A stretch of 60,871 bases of DNA from the NCBI GenBank assembly GCA_002504435.1, contig DAQP01000036.1:2047-62917 (forward strand), in the 5' to 3' direction. A program made the translations under genes and the position numbers. Each line of letters opens with the position of its first letter. Position 1 is the stretch's first letter. Below are positions 51,321 to 60,158 of the stretch, piece after piece. The notes beneath the pieces are model-generated. The model saw only the letters and a list, made by a program, of their open reading frames with translations. It was not told where the DNA came from and searched no databases. This stretch comes from Euryarchaeota archaeon UBA438. GTDB taxonomy: Archaea; Thermoplasmatota; Poseidoniia; Poseidoniales; Thalassarchaeaceae.

Positions 51321-52655
51321 ATGAGCCTCAGCGGAGGGTTGAGAACAATGTCAGGCTTGCCCTTTGATTTGTCAGAGTATCGTAGTAGGCAGCAGGGCTT
51401 TCTGTCAAGTATGCCCCAGAATTCTCTTGTTATTATCCCTAATAACCCCAAATCAGTCAGATCCAACGACACCCATTATCGATATCGCGCAAATTCGTAC
51501 ATGCTTTATTTGTGTGGATGGGGAGAGCCAGAATCAATATTCACAGCCCAATTTTCAGGCGGTAAATGGACAACCTCCCTCTTCGTCAGGCCGAGAGACA
51601 CAAACTCTGAGATTTGGGAAGGAAGGAGAGTAGGGCCAGAAGGGGCAGTAGAGGGATGGCCGGTCGACGAGTCATTCCCCATTGGAGATGTAGAGGAACA
51701 TCTCTCAAAAGCTCTTGAATCTGGCCTCCGGCCATCAATAATTACCGGGCTAAATCCCGCGGTCGACAATATTGTTTCAGAATGCGAAATGTCGGAAATA
51801 CAGGATCCAAGGAAAGTTCTGGATACTATGAGGACGATTAAGTCAGAATCCGAAATAGAGCTAATGCAGCAAGCAGCTGATATCGCATCTTTGGCCCATG
51901 TAAAGGCAATGGAGGGAACATTTCCCTCTGTTGGTGAGTGGCAGATCCAAGCTATTATCGAGGGACACTTCATTGATTCCAAGAGCCAGTGGAGCTACCC
52001 TTCCATTGTAGGAGGGGGCGATAATGCGACAATCTTGCACTACTCTAGTAATTCAGAAACTGTCGAGGATGGAGACCTAGTTCTAGTCGATGCAGGGTGC
52101 GAGGTTCATGGTTATGCATCTGACATCACAAGGACGTGGCCAGTCAGTGGCAAGTTTACAGAAGCTCAGAAGGAGATATACAATCTAGTTCTTGAGGCCG
52201 AGTTGGCTGGGATAGATGCATGCAGAGCGGGCTCACCATGGAGGTCCATGCATGAAGCCTCATCAGCCGTTCTAGCCAAGGGCCTAGTACAATTGGGAAT
52301 CCTCGATTGCACTGTTTCCGAGGCTCTGGGGAAGAATCTGGACGGCCCCTTCAGGAACTACTTCATGCATGGTACCGGACATTTGTTGGGTCTGGATGTT
52401 CATGATGTCGGAGGTGGTAGGAAAGGCGACAAAAAGCCCGGCCCGGTACTAAGGCCGGGAATGGTGGTGACTGTTGAACCCGGACTCTACTTCGCAAGTT
52501 GGAGGGACGATGTAGAAATTCCCGAGAGGTATGCTGGTATCGGCATAAGAATTGAAGACGACGTACTGATTACGGAAGACGGCCCTGTCGTACTATCCTC
52601 AAGGTGTCCCAAATCAGTGGATGAGATAGAAGCCATAGTAGGCAAATCAGGGTGA
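51321..52655 (+). CDS. pepP: Xaa-Pro aminopeptidase (M24B)
   Basis: A 444-residue metallopeptidase. An N-terminal aminopeptidase P domain (YRYRANSYMLYLCGWGEPESI) precedes the pita-bread fold with metal ligands in VDAGCEVHGYASDITRTWPVSG (two Asp), MHGTGHLLGLDVHDVGG (His), VTVEPGLYF (Glu) and GIGIRIEDDVLIT (Glu). It removes an N-terminal residue preceding proline. It is four bases before mqnC and probably shares a transcript. The internal ATG at 51348 (MSGLPFDL) is a possible start. Confidence 0.95.
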   Translation: MSLSGGLRTMSGLPFDLSEYRSRQQGFLSSMPQNSLVIIPNNPKSVRSNDTHYRYRANSYMLYLCGWGEPESIFTAQFSGGKWTTSLFVRPRDTNSEIWEGRRVGPEGAVEGWPVDESFPIGDVEEHLSKALESGLRPSIITGLNPAVDNIVSECEMSEIQDPRKVLDTMRTIKSESEIELMQQAADIASLAHVKAMEGTFPSVGEWQIQAIIEGHFIDSKSQWSYPSIVGGGDNATILHYSSNSETVEDGDLVLVDAGCEVHGYASDITRTWPVSGKFTEAQKEIYNLVLEAELAGIDACRAGSPWRSMHEASSAVLAKGLVQLGILDCTVSEALGKNLDGPFRNYFMHGTGHLLGLDVHDVGGGRKGDKKPGPVLRPGMVVTVEPGLYFASWRDDVEIPERYAGIGIRIEDDVLITEDGPVVLSSRCPKSVDEIEAIVGKSG

Positions 52656-52656
52656 T
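52651..52656 (+). promoter_or_regulatory. Shine-Dalgarno site deciding the mqnC TTG start
   Basis: GGTGAT lies just upstream of TTG 52660 and overlaps the pepP stop. It complements the 16S rRNA tail, which supports the TTG at 52660 over ATG 52684. Confidence 0.45.
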
Positions 52657-52659
52657 ACC

Positions 52660-53823
52660 TTGTCATGGTCCAAGATTCTTGAAATGCAGGATTCCACAAA
52701 CCCCCCGCGTCTGTCGGTAGAAGAAGCAACCTTGATCTACGAAGAGGCCGACCTGAATGAGCTAATGCATGTCGCAAACATGAGGAGAAAAAAAATGGTT
52801 CCAGGCAATGAGGTGACGTATCTTGTTGATAGAAACATTAACTACACCAATGTATGCACTATAAATTGCCAGTTTTGCTCATTTTACAGGCCCCCTGGAC
52901 ATGCAGAGGTCTACACTCAGACAATCGATGAGATTAGTGAAAGGATTTCCGAGTTGGAGCAACTTGGCGGCTCTAGGATCCTGATGCAGGGAGGGGTCAA
53001 TCCAGAACTGCCACTTTCTTGGTACACAGATTTACTCGCCGAACTTAGGTCGAGACATCCAACTATAGATTTAGACTGCTTCTCGCCGATAGAAATTGAG
53101 GGTATTGCTGACGTTTGCGGACTAAGTACAATGGAGGTTTTACAGCAACTGAAGAAGGCTGGAATGCACGGCCTACCGGGAGGGGGGGCCGAGATGTTAG
53201 TAGATGACGTGAGGATGGACATTTCCCCGTTGAAGGGCTCAGCAGAAAATTGGCTCAGAGTCATGGGTGAGGCCCAGCAGCTCGGTCTCACAACATCAGC
53301 CACCAACGTGTTTGGATTTGGAGAGTCCCGGGCAAATAGGGTTGAACATATGTACAGGATTAGGGAGATGCAAGACGGTGCAACATCCGAGGGAAGGACG
53401 GGTTTCACTTCATTCGTCTCGTGGCCCGTTCAATTAGAGAACAACGCGTTCGGCAAGAGAAATAGGGGTTCCAATAGGGTGGAACTGGGGGCCTCTTCAA
53501 GCGAATACCTGAGACACTTAGCTGTCTCACGACTTTTCTTTGACAACATCAGCCACATTCAGGCGTCTTGGCCCACAATGGGCCTTGAGATAGCCCAGAT
53601 TGCACTACTGGGGGGCGCCGATGACGCCGGATCAACAATGATGGAGGAGAACGTCGTTTCAGCATCCGGTACTGATAGGACAGAGGCTACAGAATTTGAA
53701 CTCCATAGGATAATCTCCATGGCTGGTTTCTCCCCAAGGAAGAGGGACTCTAGATACAATATCTTGGAGACTGCTAGACTATTCGAAATCGAAGCCGGTT
53801 CGCCACCGCCGATTCAGATATGA
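52660..53823 (+). CDS. mqnC: Cyclic dehypoxanthinyl futalosine synthase (MqnC)
   Basis: A 387-residue radical SAM enzyme. The cluster motif is CTINCQFC (CxxxCxxC). Family blocks are very clear: YLVDRNINYTNVCTINCQFC, ILMQGGVNPELPL, PGGGAEMLVDDVRMDISPLKG, SFVSWPVQLEN, IQASWPTMGLEIAQIALLGGADD and TMMEENVVSASGT. It cyclises dehypoxanthine futalosine in the futalosine route to menaquinone. Other mqn genes are not in the window. The close relatives CofH and MqnE are less likely because of the GGADD and MMEENVVS signatures. Confidence 0.92.
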   Translation: MSWSKILEMQDSTNPPRLSVEEATLIYEEADLNELMHVANMRRKKMVPGNEVTYLVDRNINYTNVCTINCQFCSFYRPPGHAEVYTQTIDEISERISELEQLGGSRILMQGGVNPELPLSWYTDLLAELRSRHPTIDLDCFSPIEIEGIADVCGLSTMEVLQQLKKAGMHGLPGGGAEMLVDDVRMDISPLKGSAENWLRVMGEAQQLGLTTSATNVFGFGESRANRVEHMYRIREMQDGATSEGRTGFTSFVSWPVQLENNAFGKRNRGSNRVELGASSSEYLRHLAVSRLFFDNISHIQASWPTMGLEIAQIALLGGADDAGSTMMEENVVSASGTDRTEATEFELHRIISMAGFSPRKRDSRYNILETARLFEIEAGSPPPIQI

Positions 53824-54897
53824 CTATCCTTCGACTCTTCCGCTCCTGACGGGCAGGTCATCAACGGATACTTTCGCATTATTCTCTATGATGATGGGCC
53901 TAACCCATTTCATCCTCGTTCCCGAGTCTGTAACCCCTTCCACAACAATCTCCCAGTGAACGGCAATCATTGCAGAATATATTGAACCAGGCCATGTATC
54001 ATTAGGCCCTTCTAGGACTATTTTACTCGATGATATATCATTCCATGGTCCGCTGCATTGGACCCTCATAGGTTCTAAGAGCAGTACCCGGCCCCTGCTA
54101 ACAGTCATCGGTAGTGACTCTCCCACACCGGTGCCGTGTTCGTCAGCTGTCGAAACCCTTCTTTCCGGAAGTGCCGTCGACATCCCAGGGGCAGGCTGAC
54201 CAGTTTCGCTAGTATTGGTGGCCTTCAGCAGAGTCTCCCTTTCAGGAACAGCAACACCGACCTGAATTCTACATCTATCCGCCCTGAAACCCTTTGGAGA
54301 TTGGAAACTCAGAACCTCGATAGAATTTGGACCACGATCACCAATTTCCATCAGGGGGCTACCAAGTGGTTTGGAGATGTATTCCTCCTGCCTTCTTATG
54401 TCCCTCACATTGGCCACTATTCTGACAATTATGGGCAGTATGAAGATAGGAAATGAAACTAGGATTAGAAGTGGGTAGTCAAGAGGCCCTATCCTAATTG
54501 GCGTATAGATTATTTCTGCCACGGACCCAATCAACTCAATCAATGCAGGCTCTAGTGCATGAAGAATAAGAGAAGCAGTTAGGATAATCACCGATGGAAG
54601 GATCATCCTTCTAGCCAGGGCGTGTATTGGATCCGGCTCGATGTACCAACCATTTCTGGTTCTCATCAGGAAAGGAAGAGTCTCTCTGGTTACCTCTGTT
54701 CGAATCTCAGGTAGATTTTCACCACCTTGCTTCTCATCCCTCCACTCAACCATCCAGCCATTTTCTACTCCTAGTTTGAATTCGGGCGGAGGCTCGTTTT
54801 CAGATACCAATAAGACCTCTACAAGTGGGATTTCCTCAGGATTGGTATTGTAGTGCTCGAACGGTGGATACCGTACTCTCTGAACCGATCTATGCAT
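53824..54897 (-). CDS. Two-helix membrane protein with extended soluble domains
   Basis: A 357-residue protein. About 95 cytoplasmic residues (rich in Glu and Pro) precede two membrane helices at about 99-120 and 145-167. A C-terminal beta-rich domain of 180 residues follows (QVGVAVPERETLL, GRVLLLEPMRVQCSGPW, IVVEGVTDSGTRMKW). The layout loosely resembles the protein at 19652, but no family is recognised. It follows the geranylgeranyl reductase gene by three bases and is the last gene of the topA operon. Confidence 0.6.
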   Translation of the reverse strand: MHRSVQRVRYPPFEHYNTNPEEIPLVEVLLVSENEPPPEFKLGVENGWMVEWRDEKQGGENLPEIRTEVTRETLPFLMRTRNGWYIEPDPIHALARRMILPSVIILTASLILHALEPALIELIGSVAEIIYTPIRIGPLDYPLLILVSFPIFILPIIVRIVANVRDIRRQEEYISKPLGSPLMEIGDRGPNSIEVLSFQSPKGFRADRCRIQVGVAVPERETLLKATNTSETGQPAPGMSTALPERRVSTADEHGTGVGESLPMTVSRGRVLLLEPMRVQCSGPWNDISSSKIVLEGPNDTWPGSIYSAMIAVHWEIVVEGVTDSGTRMKWVRPIIIENNAKVSVDDLPVRSGRVEG

Positions 54898-54900
54898 AGC

Positions 54901-56106
54901 TCAACCCCAAATTAATGCCTTAGCAGCCTTACCTGCTACCTTGCGGAATTCTGGAACTTCCCTCAATAGCCTTATTCCTAGGGGAATGGGGTTGTCTATC
55001 TCCCCTGTTTCATTAATTATTTGTATAACATCCTCCTTACACCAAATAGAGAATATTTCGTCGAGTTCTTCATCACTAGATTCGGTGACGAAGGCATCTC
55101 TGAGGGCCTTTGCCTTGCCATGCTTTCTCCTCATTGAATCAAGAATTTTTGAAATTCTGGCCATATTTTCTTCAGAGTGGTTCCCCATTTCAATAGCCTG
55201 TGAAATTTCTGGTACTAGTAGGTCTACCTGTTCAAATCCCGGCCCGATGCCCCCTCCAGTTGTTGGCTTGCATGAGCCCGCAGCATCGCCGAACAGAGCT
55301 ACTCTCGGTCGAGCGGTATTCTTCAGCATGCCACTAGGTACTGGACCTCCAAACTTCCCGACAATTTTGCAATTAGCGAATCTCTCGGACCAAATTGAAT
55401 CATTCATGAGCCTCCTTAATAATGACTCACAAGAATCCCCCTCGAGAAGATCAGGGCGACTCCACATACCTACTCTGGTAGTACCGCCCGATGGAATAGC
55501 CCAGGCGAAGAAACCCGGTGCAATGCTATTGCCAGTGTACATATCCAGTACACCATCCACCCCTGGATATCCCGTAACCTCAACTTGAAATCCGACCATC
55601 ATCTCCTTAGGTCTACCAAATTTGAACTTCTTCCTAACCCATGAGTGCGCACCATCACACCCACAGATAATCTGACAGTTTACGATGGCCTGTTTACCGT
55701 TCTTATCTACTCTGATCGAGGCATGCTCATCCTTGATTTCAGCATCTATTGGGATGCTATCTAGCCAAATATCAGCCCCAGCATCAATGGCGCTCCGAAC
55801 CACACTCTCGTCAAACTTCTTTCTACAGACGGACCAGGTTCTAATCCTATTTGGGTCCCCTATCTCAACGGCTTCGCCTGATGGACCATGTATCCTAGCG
55901 CCCCAAATCACGCTCAATGCCGTGTTCTCGAGTGAAACCTTACTCATCGCATCGGGATTTACCAATCCAGCGCATTGGAATGGCCGGCCAATTTCTCCGT
56001 GCTCCTCTATCAGGAGTACAGTGCGCCCTGCCTCTCGTAACTTCAAGGCCAGATATCCGCCAACGGGACCGGCTCCTACAATGGCCACATCATAGTGGAA
56101 CTCCAT
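54901..56106 (-). CDS. Geranylgeranyl reductase family protein
   Basis: A 401-residue FAD-dependent reductase. The N-terminal dinucleotide fold is VAIVGAGPVGGYLALKLREAG, with CGCDGAHSWVRKKF and ALFGDAAGSCKPTTGGGIGPGFEQ as later FAD-binding and active-site blocks. It reduces double bonds of geranylgeranyl chains, in archaea mainly those of digeranylgeranylglyceryl lipids; the quinone tail is another possible substrate. It sits between topA and a membrane protein, 17 and 3 bases away, in one operon. Confidence 0.9.
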   Translation of the reverse strand: MEFHYDVAIVGAGPVGGYLALKLREAGRTVLLIEEHGEIGRPFQCAGLVNPDAMSKVSLENTALSVIWGARIHGPSGEAVEIGDPNRIRTWSVCRKKFDESVVRSAIDAGADIWLDSIPIDAEIKDEHASIRVDKNGKQAIVNCQIICGCDGAHSWVRKKFKFGRPKEMMVGFQVEVTGYPGVDGVLDMYTGNSIAPGFFAWAIPSGGTTRVGMWSRPDLLEGDSCESLLRRLMNDSIWSERFANCKIVGKFGGPVPSGMLKNTARPRVALFGDAAGSCKPTTGGGIGPGFEQVDLLVPEISQAIEMGNHSEENMARISKILDSMRRKHGKAKALRDAFVTESSDEELDEIFSIWCKEDVIQIINETGEIDNPIPLGIRLLREVPEFRKVAGKAAKALIWG

Positions 56107-56123
56107 GATGTCTCACTCCCCAG

Positions 56124-58403
56124 CTACTTTCTTTTGCCTTTTCCCTGCTTTCTTCGCATACTTTTCAGCTTTGAAATCAGATCGCTAGCTTCCGACTTCG
56201 TTACTTCTTCCTCTGTAGCAAGGTCAGCAATTGCGAGTGTTTCCGACATCGATATTCCCAATTGCTCGGACATGTTCCTAATCAATTCCATCTGTGGCTC
56301 CGTAGCGGGCATTGAGGAGTTGGAATCCCTCATCTTCCCGATCAATTCACTAGCAGTCCCCTCTCGACCACCTGTAAGCTCGCTCAAATCACTGACCTCA
56401 ACAAGGGACAAGGCATCGGTAACAGACATTCCTGACTTCTCAATTAGTGACATCAGGTAGCTCATCTGTTTCTCACTAGCCGGAGGTCCTCCGTTCGTTT
56501 TCGACAATTCCGTAAGTGTACCAATTAGTTCGCTGGCTTCTTCTCCACTGAGACTCCCGACTTCCCTGTCTCCCAGAAGGGATTTGACCACATCTTCATC
56601 TAGCCCGGTAATCCTACTCTCGATGAATGACATTTGCTTGGGCGTTGGTGTCCTCCTGCGGTATTCAATTGCCTTGTTATGGGCGTCCTTGAAGTCTCCC
56701 GAGAAGTCCTCCCAAATTGAAACTGCATCAGTAGTTCCCATTTCAATACCATCCAAGCTAGCCTCCATTTCAGATGTGAATGAGGAGGAAAGAATTTCCA
56801 TTCCCCCGGCCTTGGATCCGTAAATAGGCGCTACATCTAACCAGAGAGTCCTGCCATCGTCTGTCGGAACCAAAGAACCACTGTCATTCTCCACATATCC
56901 TCTGTCCTGTATCCTCTGAACGATACTGACATATGTCGAAGGTCTACCAATCCCAGCAGTTTTCATCTGTTTTACTATAGAACTCTCTGAGAACCTTCGT
57001 GGCGGCTTTGTCTCATCAATAGTTAGTAGAGGGTTTTCATCCCCCTCGTCTAGTTTCCACTCGGAACCAACCTGCAACTCGAATTGGGGACGGCTCCTCC
57101 GCGGGTCAGGTAAAAATTCCGAGGACGCCTCCTCCCATCCCGAATGTACCAGCCAGGACGCTGTTCCCGCTAATTCCTGTTCAATACCATCTACAGATGC
57201 CCTCAAGTCCCTTCTTTCCCTAATTGAGTCGGACATCTGACTAGAAGCAAAGCGACTCCAAACTAACCTATACAGCCTTCTGTGGTCAGCCTCAACTCCG
57301 TCGACTTCCTCCGATGCCGGGGATGTAGGCCTAATTGCCTCGTGCGCGTCCTGCACATTCGACGAGCCCTTTTTCGCGTCCGCTCCAAGTGAGCCTGGAC
57401 CTAGGAAGTCTTCACCATACTTCTCCTTGATTAGCTCCTTGACCGTGTTTCTTGCAGTCTCACTCGTCCTTGTTGAGTCAGTCCTGATGTATGTGATATG
57501 CCCGGCCTGGTATAGGTCGGATGCGATTTTACTAGTTTTTCCCATAGACCACCCGAGTGAAGAACTGGCAGCCTGTAGTAGAGTATCGGTAGTAAATGGT
57601 GCCGGGGGCTTCCTCCTGTTCTTCCCGTCCTTGATAGAAACTACTCTCATCATTCCTGAATCCGTAATGACGCCATGAACGGTCTTGGCATGTTCACCAT
57701 CGAACGTTCTATCCGGGAAATGCTTTCCATCGTCATCAAACCAGGCACCCTCATCTCCTTTCTCGTGAAATCTTACTTTGAAATTAAACCCATCACTGGT
57801 TGCACGAACACTGTGGAATGGTATCGGGACATGTGCCTCTCGCTCCAACTCCCTTTCGACTATGAATCCTAGAGTCGGAGTTTGGACCCTCCCCATCGAT
57901 TTTAGATTCCAACTCCTCGCGAATTTAGAGCACCTATATCCTACAAGTCGATCCATGAACCTTCGAACCTTTGCTGCATCAACTAGGTTTGAGTCGACAT
58001 CCTTGTGATTGGCAACGGCATCTTCAACAGCGAGTTTTGTTATTTCATTGAACGTCACTCTTCTAACAATTGGGAACTCAGAGAATATTATGCTTAGCCT
58101 CCAAGCAATGAACTCACCTTCTCTGTCTGGGTCCGTAGCAATGTATACCTCTTCCACGCCCTTGCTGTTCGCCTTTCTCATAATTCCAGAAATAATGCCC
58201 TCAGCCCTATCTGTCCATTCCCATGGAGGATCAGGCAGTTTAGTTCCATCAGATGCCCACATCGCCTTGGATCCCTGCTTGCCGCTTTTTCTAGTTGGAA
58301 GATCCTGAACATGCCCATTGCAGGCTTCTACAATCCAGTCCTTTCCAAGGTACTTCTTTACCGTCTTTGCCTTGGTCCCAGATTCCAGTATCATTAGCTT
58401 CAT
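56124..58403 (-). CDS. topA: DNA topoisomerase I (type IA, TopA) with tandem C-terminal repeats
   Basis: A 759-residue bacterial-type topoisomerase I that relaxes negative supercoils. The Toprim motif is IATDPDREGEF (TDPDREGE at 90-97) and the active-site Tyr305 is in ITYIRTDSTRTS. MGRVQTPTLGFIV and GIGRPSTYVSIVQRIQDRGY are conserved. The usual C-terminal zinc fingers are missing. They are replaced by three repeats of about 50 residues (586-632, 640-692, 699-748), each with P-T-x-x-Q-M near the start and an E-A-S-x-L-I block near the end, like DUF3072. A lysine-rich tail ends it. ATG 58403 is used. Confidence 0.96.
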   Translation of the reverse strand: MKLMILESGTKAKTVKKYLGKDWIVEACNGHVQDLPTRKSGKQGSKAMWASDGTKLPDPPWEWTDRAEGIISGIMRKANSKGVEEVYIATDPDREGEFIAWRLSIIFSEFPIVRRVTFNEITKLAVEDAVANHKDVDSNLVDAAKVRRFMDRLVGYRCSKFARSWNLKSMGRVQTPTLGFIVERELEREAHVPIPFHSVRATSDGFNFKVRFHEKGDEGAWFDDDGKHFPDRTFDGEHAKTVHGVITDSGMMRVVSIKDGKNRRKPPAPFTTDTLLQAASSSLGWSMGKTSKIASDLYQAGHITYIRTDSTRTSETARNTVKELIKEKYGEDFLGPGSLGADAKKGSSNVQDAHEAIRPTSPASEEVDGVEADHRRLYRLVWSRFASSQMSDSIRERRDLRASVDGIEQELAGTASWLVHSGWEEASSEFLPDPRRSRPQFELQVGSEWKLDEGDENPLLTIDETKPPRRFSESSIVKQMKTAGIGRPSTYVSIVQRIQDRGYVENDSGSLVPTDDGRTLWLDVAPIYGSKAGGMEILSSSFTSEMEASLDGIEMGTTDAVSIWEDFSGDFKDAHNKAIEYRRRTPTPKQMSFIESRITGLDEDVVKSLLGDREVGSLSGEEASELIGTLTELSKTNGGPPASEKQMSYLMSLIEKSGMSVTDALSLVEVSDLSELTGGREGTASELIGKMRDSNSSMPATEPQMELIRNMSEQLGISMSETLAIADLATEEEVTKSEASDLISKLKSMRRKQGKGKRK

Positions 58404-58467
58404 GATTTCACAACCTAGCCCCAATTCGAATCGAGTGCTACGTTTCCTTGGGGCCAAGTGAGCCCCG

Positions 58468-58473
58468 TATAAA
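58468..58473 (-). promoter_or_regulatory. TATA box of topA
   Basis: On the minus strand TTTATA lies about 65 bases upstream of the topA ATG, so a transcript starting 25 bases downstream would have a leader of about 40 bases. It is just downstream of the Z-DNA-prone tract on the minus strand. Confidence 0.55.
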
Positions 58474-58497
58474 CATGAGTGAGCACAGTTCGTTCCA

Positions 58498-58534
58498 ACG
58501 CGCGCGCGTGCATGTGTGTGTGACGCGCGCGCGT
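58498..58534. repeat. Alternating purine-pyrimidine tract (Z-DNA-prone) upstream of topA
   Basis: Two identical self-complementary 12-mers, ACGCGCGCGCGT (58498-58509 and 58523-58534), flank GCATGTGTGTGTG. The first 25 bases alternate strictly, with one break before the second 12-mer. Such CG and GT tracts flip to Z-DNA under negative supercoiling. It lies about 25 bases beyond the topA TATA box. It could also fold into a 12-bp hairpin, though no T-run makes a terminator. Confidence 0.8.
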
Positions 58535-58548
58535 AAGGAGACGACTAT

Positions 58549-58956
58549 TCACGAGGCCAATCTAGACACATTTTCATCCCAAATTTCCTCTGATCCGGGA
58601 CCTCCACAGCCAAGACAGCCTGGATATCCTGCACGAGCTAGTTTCATTGCAACATCTGAAAGCTCCTCCCAGAGTTTTTCAATTTCATTAGACTCAGATC
58701 TTATCCAACATGTCTCCATTGCAGGCTCAATTTTTCCAATCTGAAACTCGATCTTACCATCGCAATCATAGAAAATTTCGTCTGTGGATCCAGAATTTAC
58801 TGATGGTTCTGTAATTATCGAGGGAACCTCGTCTGAAATTCCTAGAATCAATAATTTAGCAGAATCAAAGCATGAATCTGGGACATATAGGGCCCCTCCT
58901 GGTGTCCTAAGTAGCCTTCTCGCCGCTTCGTACATAGACGGGGCCCAATCGACCAT
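58549..58956 (-). CDS. Small uncharacterised protein
   Basis: A 135-residue protein I do not recognise. It has no signal or membrane helix. The C-terminal YPGCLGCGGPGSEE has two cysteines two residues apart and a glycine-rich context, possibly half a metal site; other cysteines are scattered. It is followed on the same strand by the Z-DNA-prone tract and topA, so it may be co-transcribed with topA or have its own promoter. Base use matches neighbours. Confidence 0.55.
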   Translation of the reverse strand: MVDWAPSMYEAARRLLRTPGGALYVPDSCFDSAKLLILGISDEVPSIITEPSVNSGSTDEIFYDCDGKIEFQIGKIEPAMETCWIRSESNEIEKLWEELSDVAMKLARAGYPGCLGCGGPGSEEIWDENVSRLAS

Positions 58957-59009
58957 GTGGGCGCGTGGGGTACGTAACTCTTGAAGGGTATAGCATCGCG
59001 GCTTAGCTC

Positions 59010-60113
59010 ATGGGGATAGGATGGAGCATGTTTGCTCGTCCGGTAATTAGCCGCATGGATTCAGAGAGGGCCCATGGGCTAGCCATCAAATCCCTTTCTG
59101 GTTTCGGCCAATCATCTGTGGGACTAAGGACTCTCAACACACTATACCAGTCACCAGAGCTGCCAACCCATGTATTTGGTAGGCTTTTCAGACATCCATT
59201 AGGCCTTGCAGCAGGAATGGACAAGGGAGCTTCAGCACTTTCTGCATGGCCTGCTATGGGCTTCTCCTGGGTAGAGTATGGCGGTATAACGAGGTTCCCT
59301 CAGGAGGGGAACCCGAAACCCAGGATGTTTCGAGCAGATGCTGAACAAGCTCTAGTAAACAGTATGGGTTTCAATAATCCAGGGGCATCTTCAATCAGGG
59401 ATCAACTGATTCAAAGGAGAGCATCGGGTAAGTGGCCTAATGTCCCTGTCGCTGCAAACATTGGAAGATCGAAGAAGGTGGACAATGAACAGGCCCCCTC
59501 TGATTATTCTGCAACACTAGAAACTCTCTGGGATCATGCTGACATTTTCGTCCTCAATATTTCATCGCCCAATACTCCCGGCCTCAGGGACTTGCACGAA
59601 GACACAATCCTAGGCTCAGTTCTGAAGGCCTGCAATTCTGTTAAGGAAATGAAGGGCGGGGGAAAACCAATGCTTCTCAAATTGTCCCCCGACGCTTCAG
59701 ATGAGGAATTACGCTCATCCTCCGAAGAGGCCCTAAGAAACGGAATTGACGGCTTCGTTGCCACCAATACCACGCTGAAGAGACCCGTCCCGAAGAATAC
59801 GAAGTCACGCCACGCCTTTGCTCAGAATGGCGGCGTCTCAGGAAGACCACTTCAAGAGAGGTCATTGGAGGTCGTTTCTATGCTGTATGAGTCATCTAAC
59901 GGCAAGGTGCCAATCGTCGGTGTCGGTGGCATAGACTCGCCAGATTCTGCTTGGAACTCACTGACTTCCGGTGCTTCACTGCTGCAGTTGTATTCCGCTT
60001 TGGTTTTCAGGGGCCCATCCGTAGTTTCTGACATAGTAAGAGGCCTGAGGGCCCGAGTCAGGGAGAATGGGTTCTCTGGCGTAGAAGAGGCTGTTGGCTA
60101 CAATAACACCTGA
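59010..60113 (+). CDS. pyrD: Dihydroorotate dehydrogenase, class 2 (quinone-dependent)
   Basis: A 367-residue class 2 enzyme. The family blocks are HPLGLAAGMDKGASAL, GFSWVEYGGITRFPQ, NSMGFNNPGASSI, VAANIGRSK, and the catalytic Ser in LNISSPNTPGLRDL; the phosphate/FMN site is VGVGGIDSPDSAWNSLTSGASLLQLYS. An N-terminal helical region of about 40 residues is typical of membrane-associated class 2 enzymes that pass electrons to quinone. It oxidises dihydroorotate to orotate in pyrimidine synthesis. The use of quinone agrees with mqnC. Confidence 0.95.
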   Translation: MGIGWSMFARPVISRMDSERAHGLAIKSLSGFGQSSVGLRTLNTLYQSPELPTHVFGRLFRHPLGLAAGMDKGASALSAWPAMGFSWVEYGGITRFPQEGNPKPRMFRADAEQALVNSMGFNNPGASSIRDQLIQRRASGKWPNVPVAANIGRSKKVDNEQAPSDYSATLETLWDHADIFVLNISSPNTPGLRDLHEDTILGSVLKACNSVKEMKGGGKPMLLKLSPDASDEELRSSSEEALRNGIDGFVATNTTLKRPVPKNTKSRHAFAQNGGVSGRPLQERSLEVVSMLYESSNGKVPIVGVGGIDSPDSAWNSLTSGASLLQLYSALVFRGPSVVSDIVRGLRARVRENGFSGVEEAVGYNNT

Positions 60114-60158
60114 ACTAACAATCAGAAATATCATCAATCATGTTCATGAGGAATCAGC

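Noticed and set aside
58498..58534. Intrinsic terminator hairpin after the gene at 58549
   Set aside because: The 12-bp stem is strong but no T-run follows on the minus strand. The alternating sequence and its place upstream of topA fit a Z-DNA tract better.
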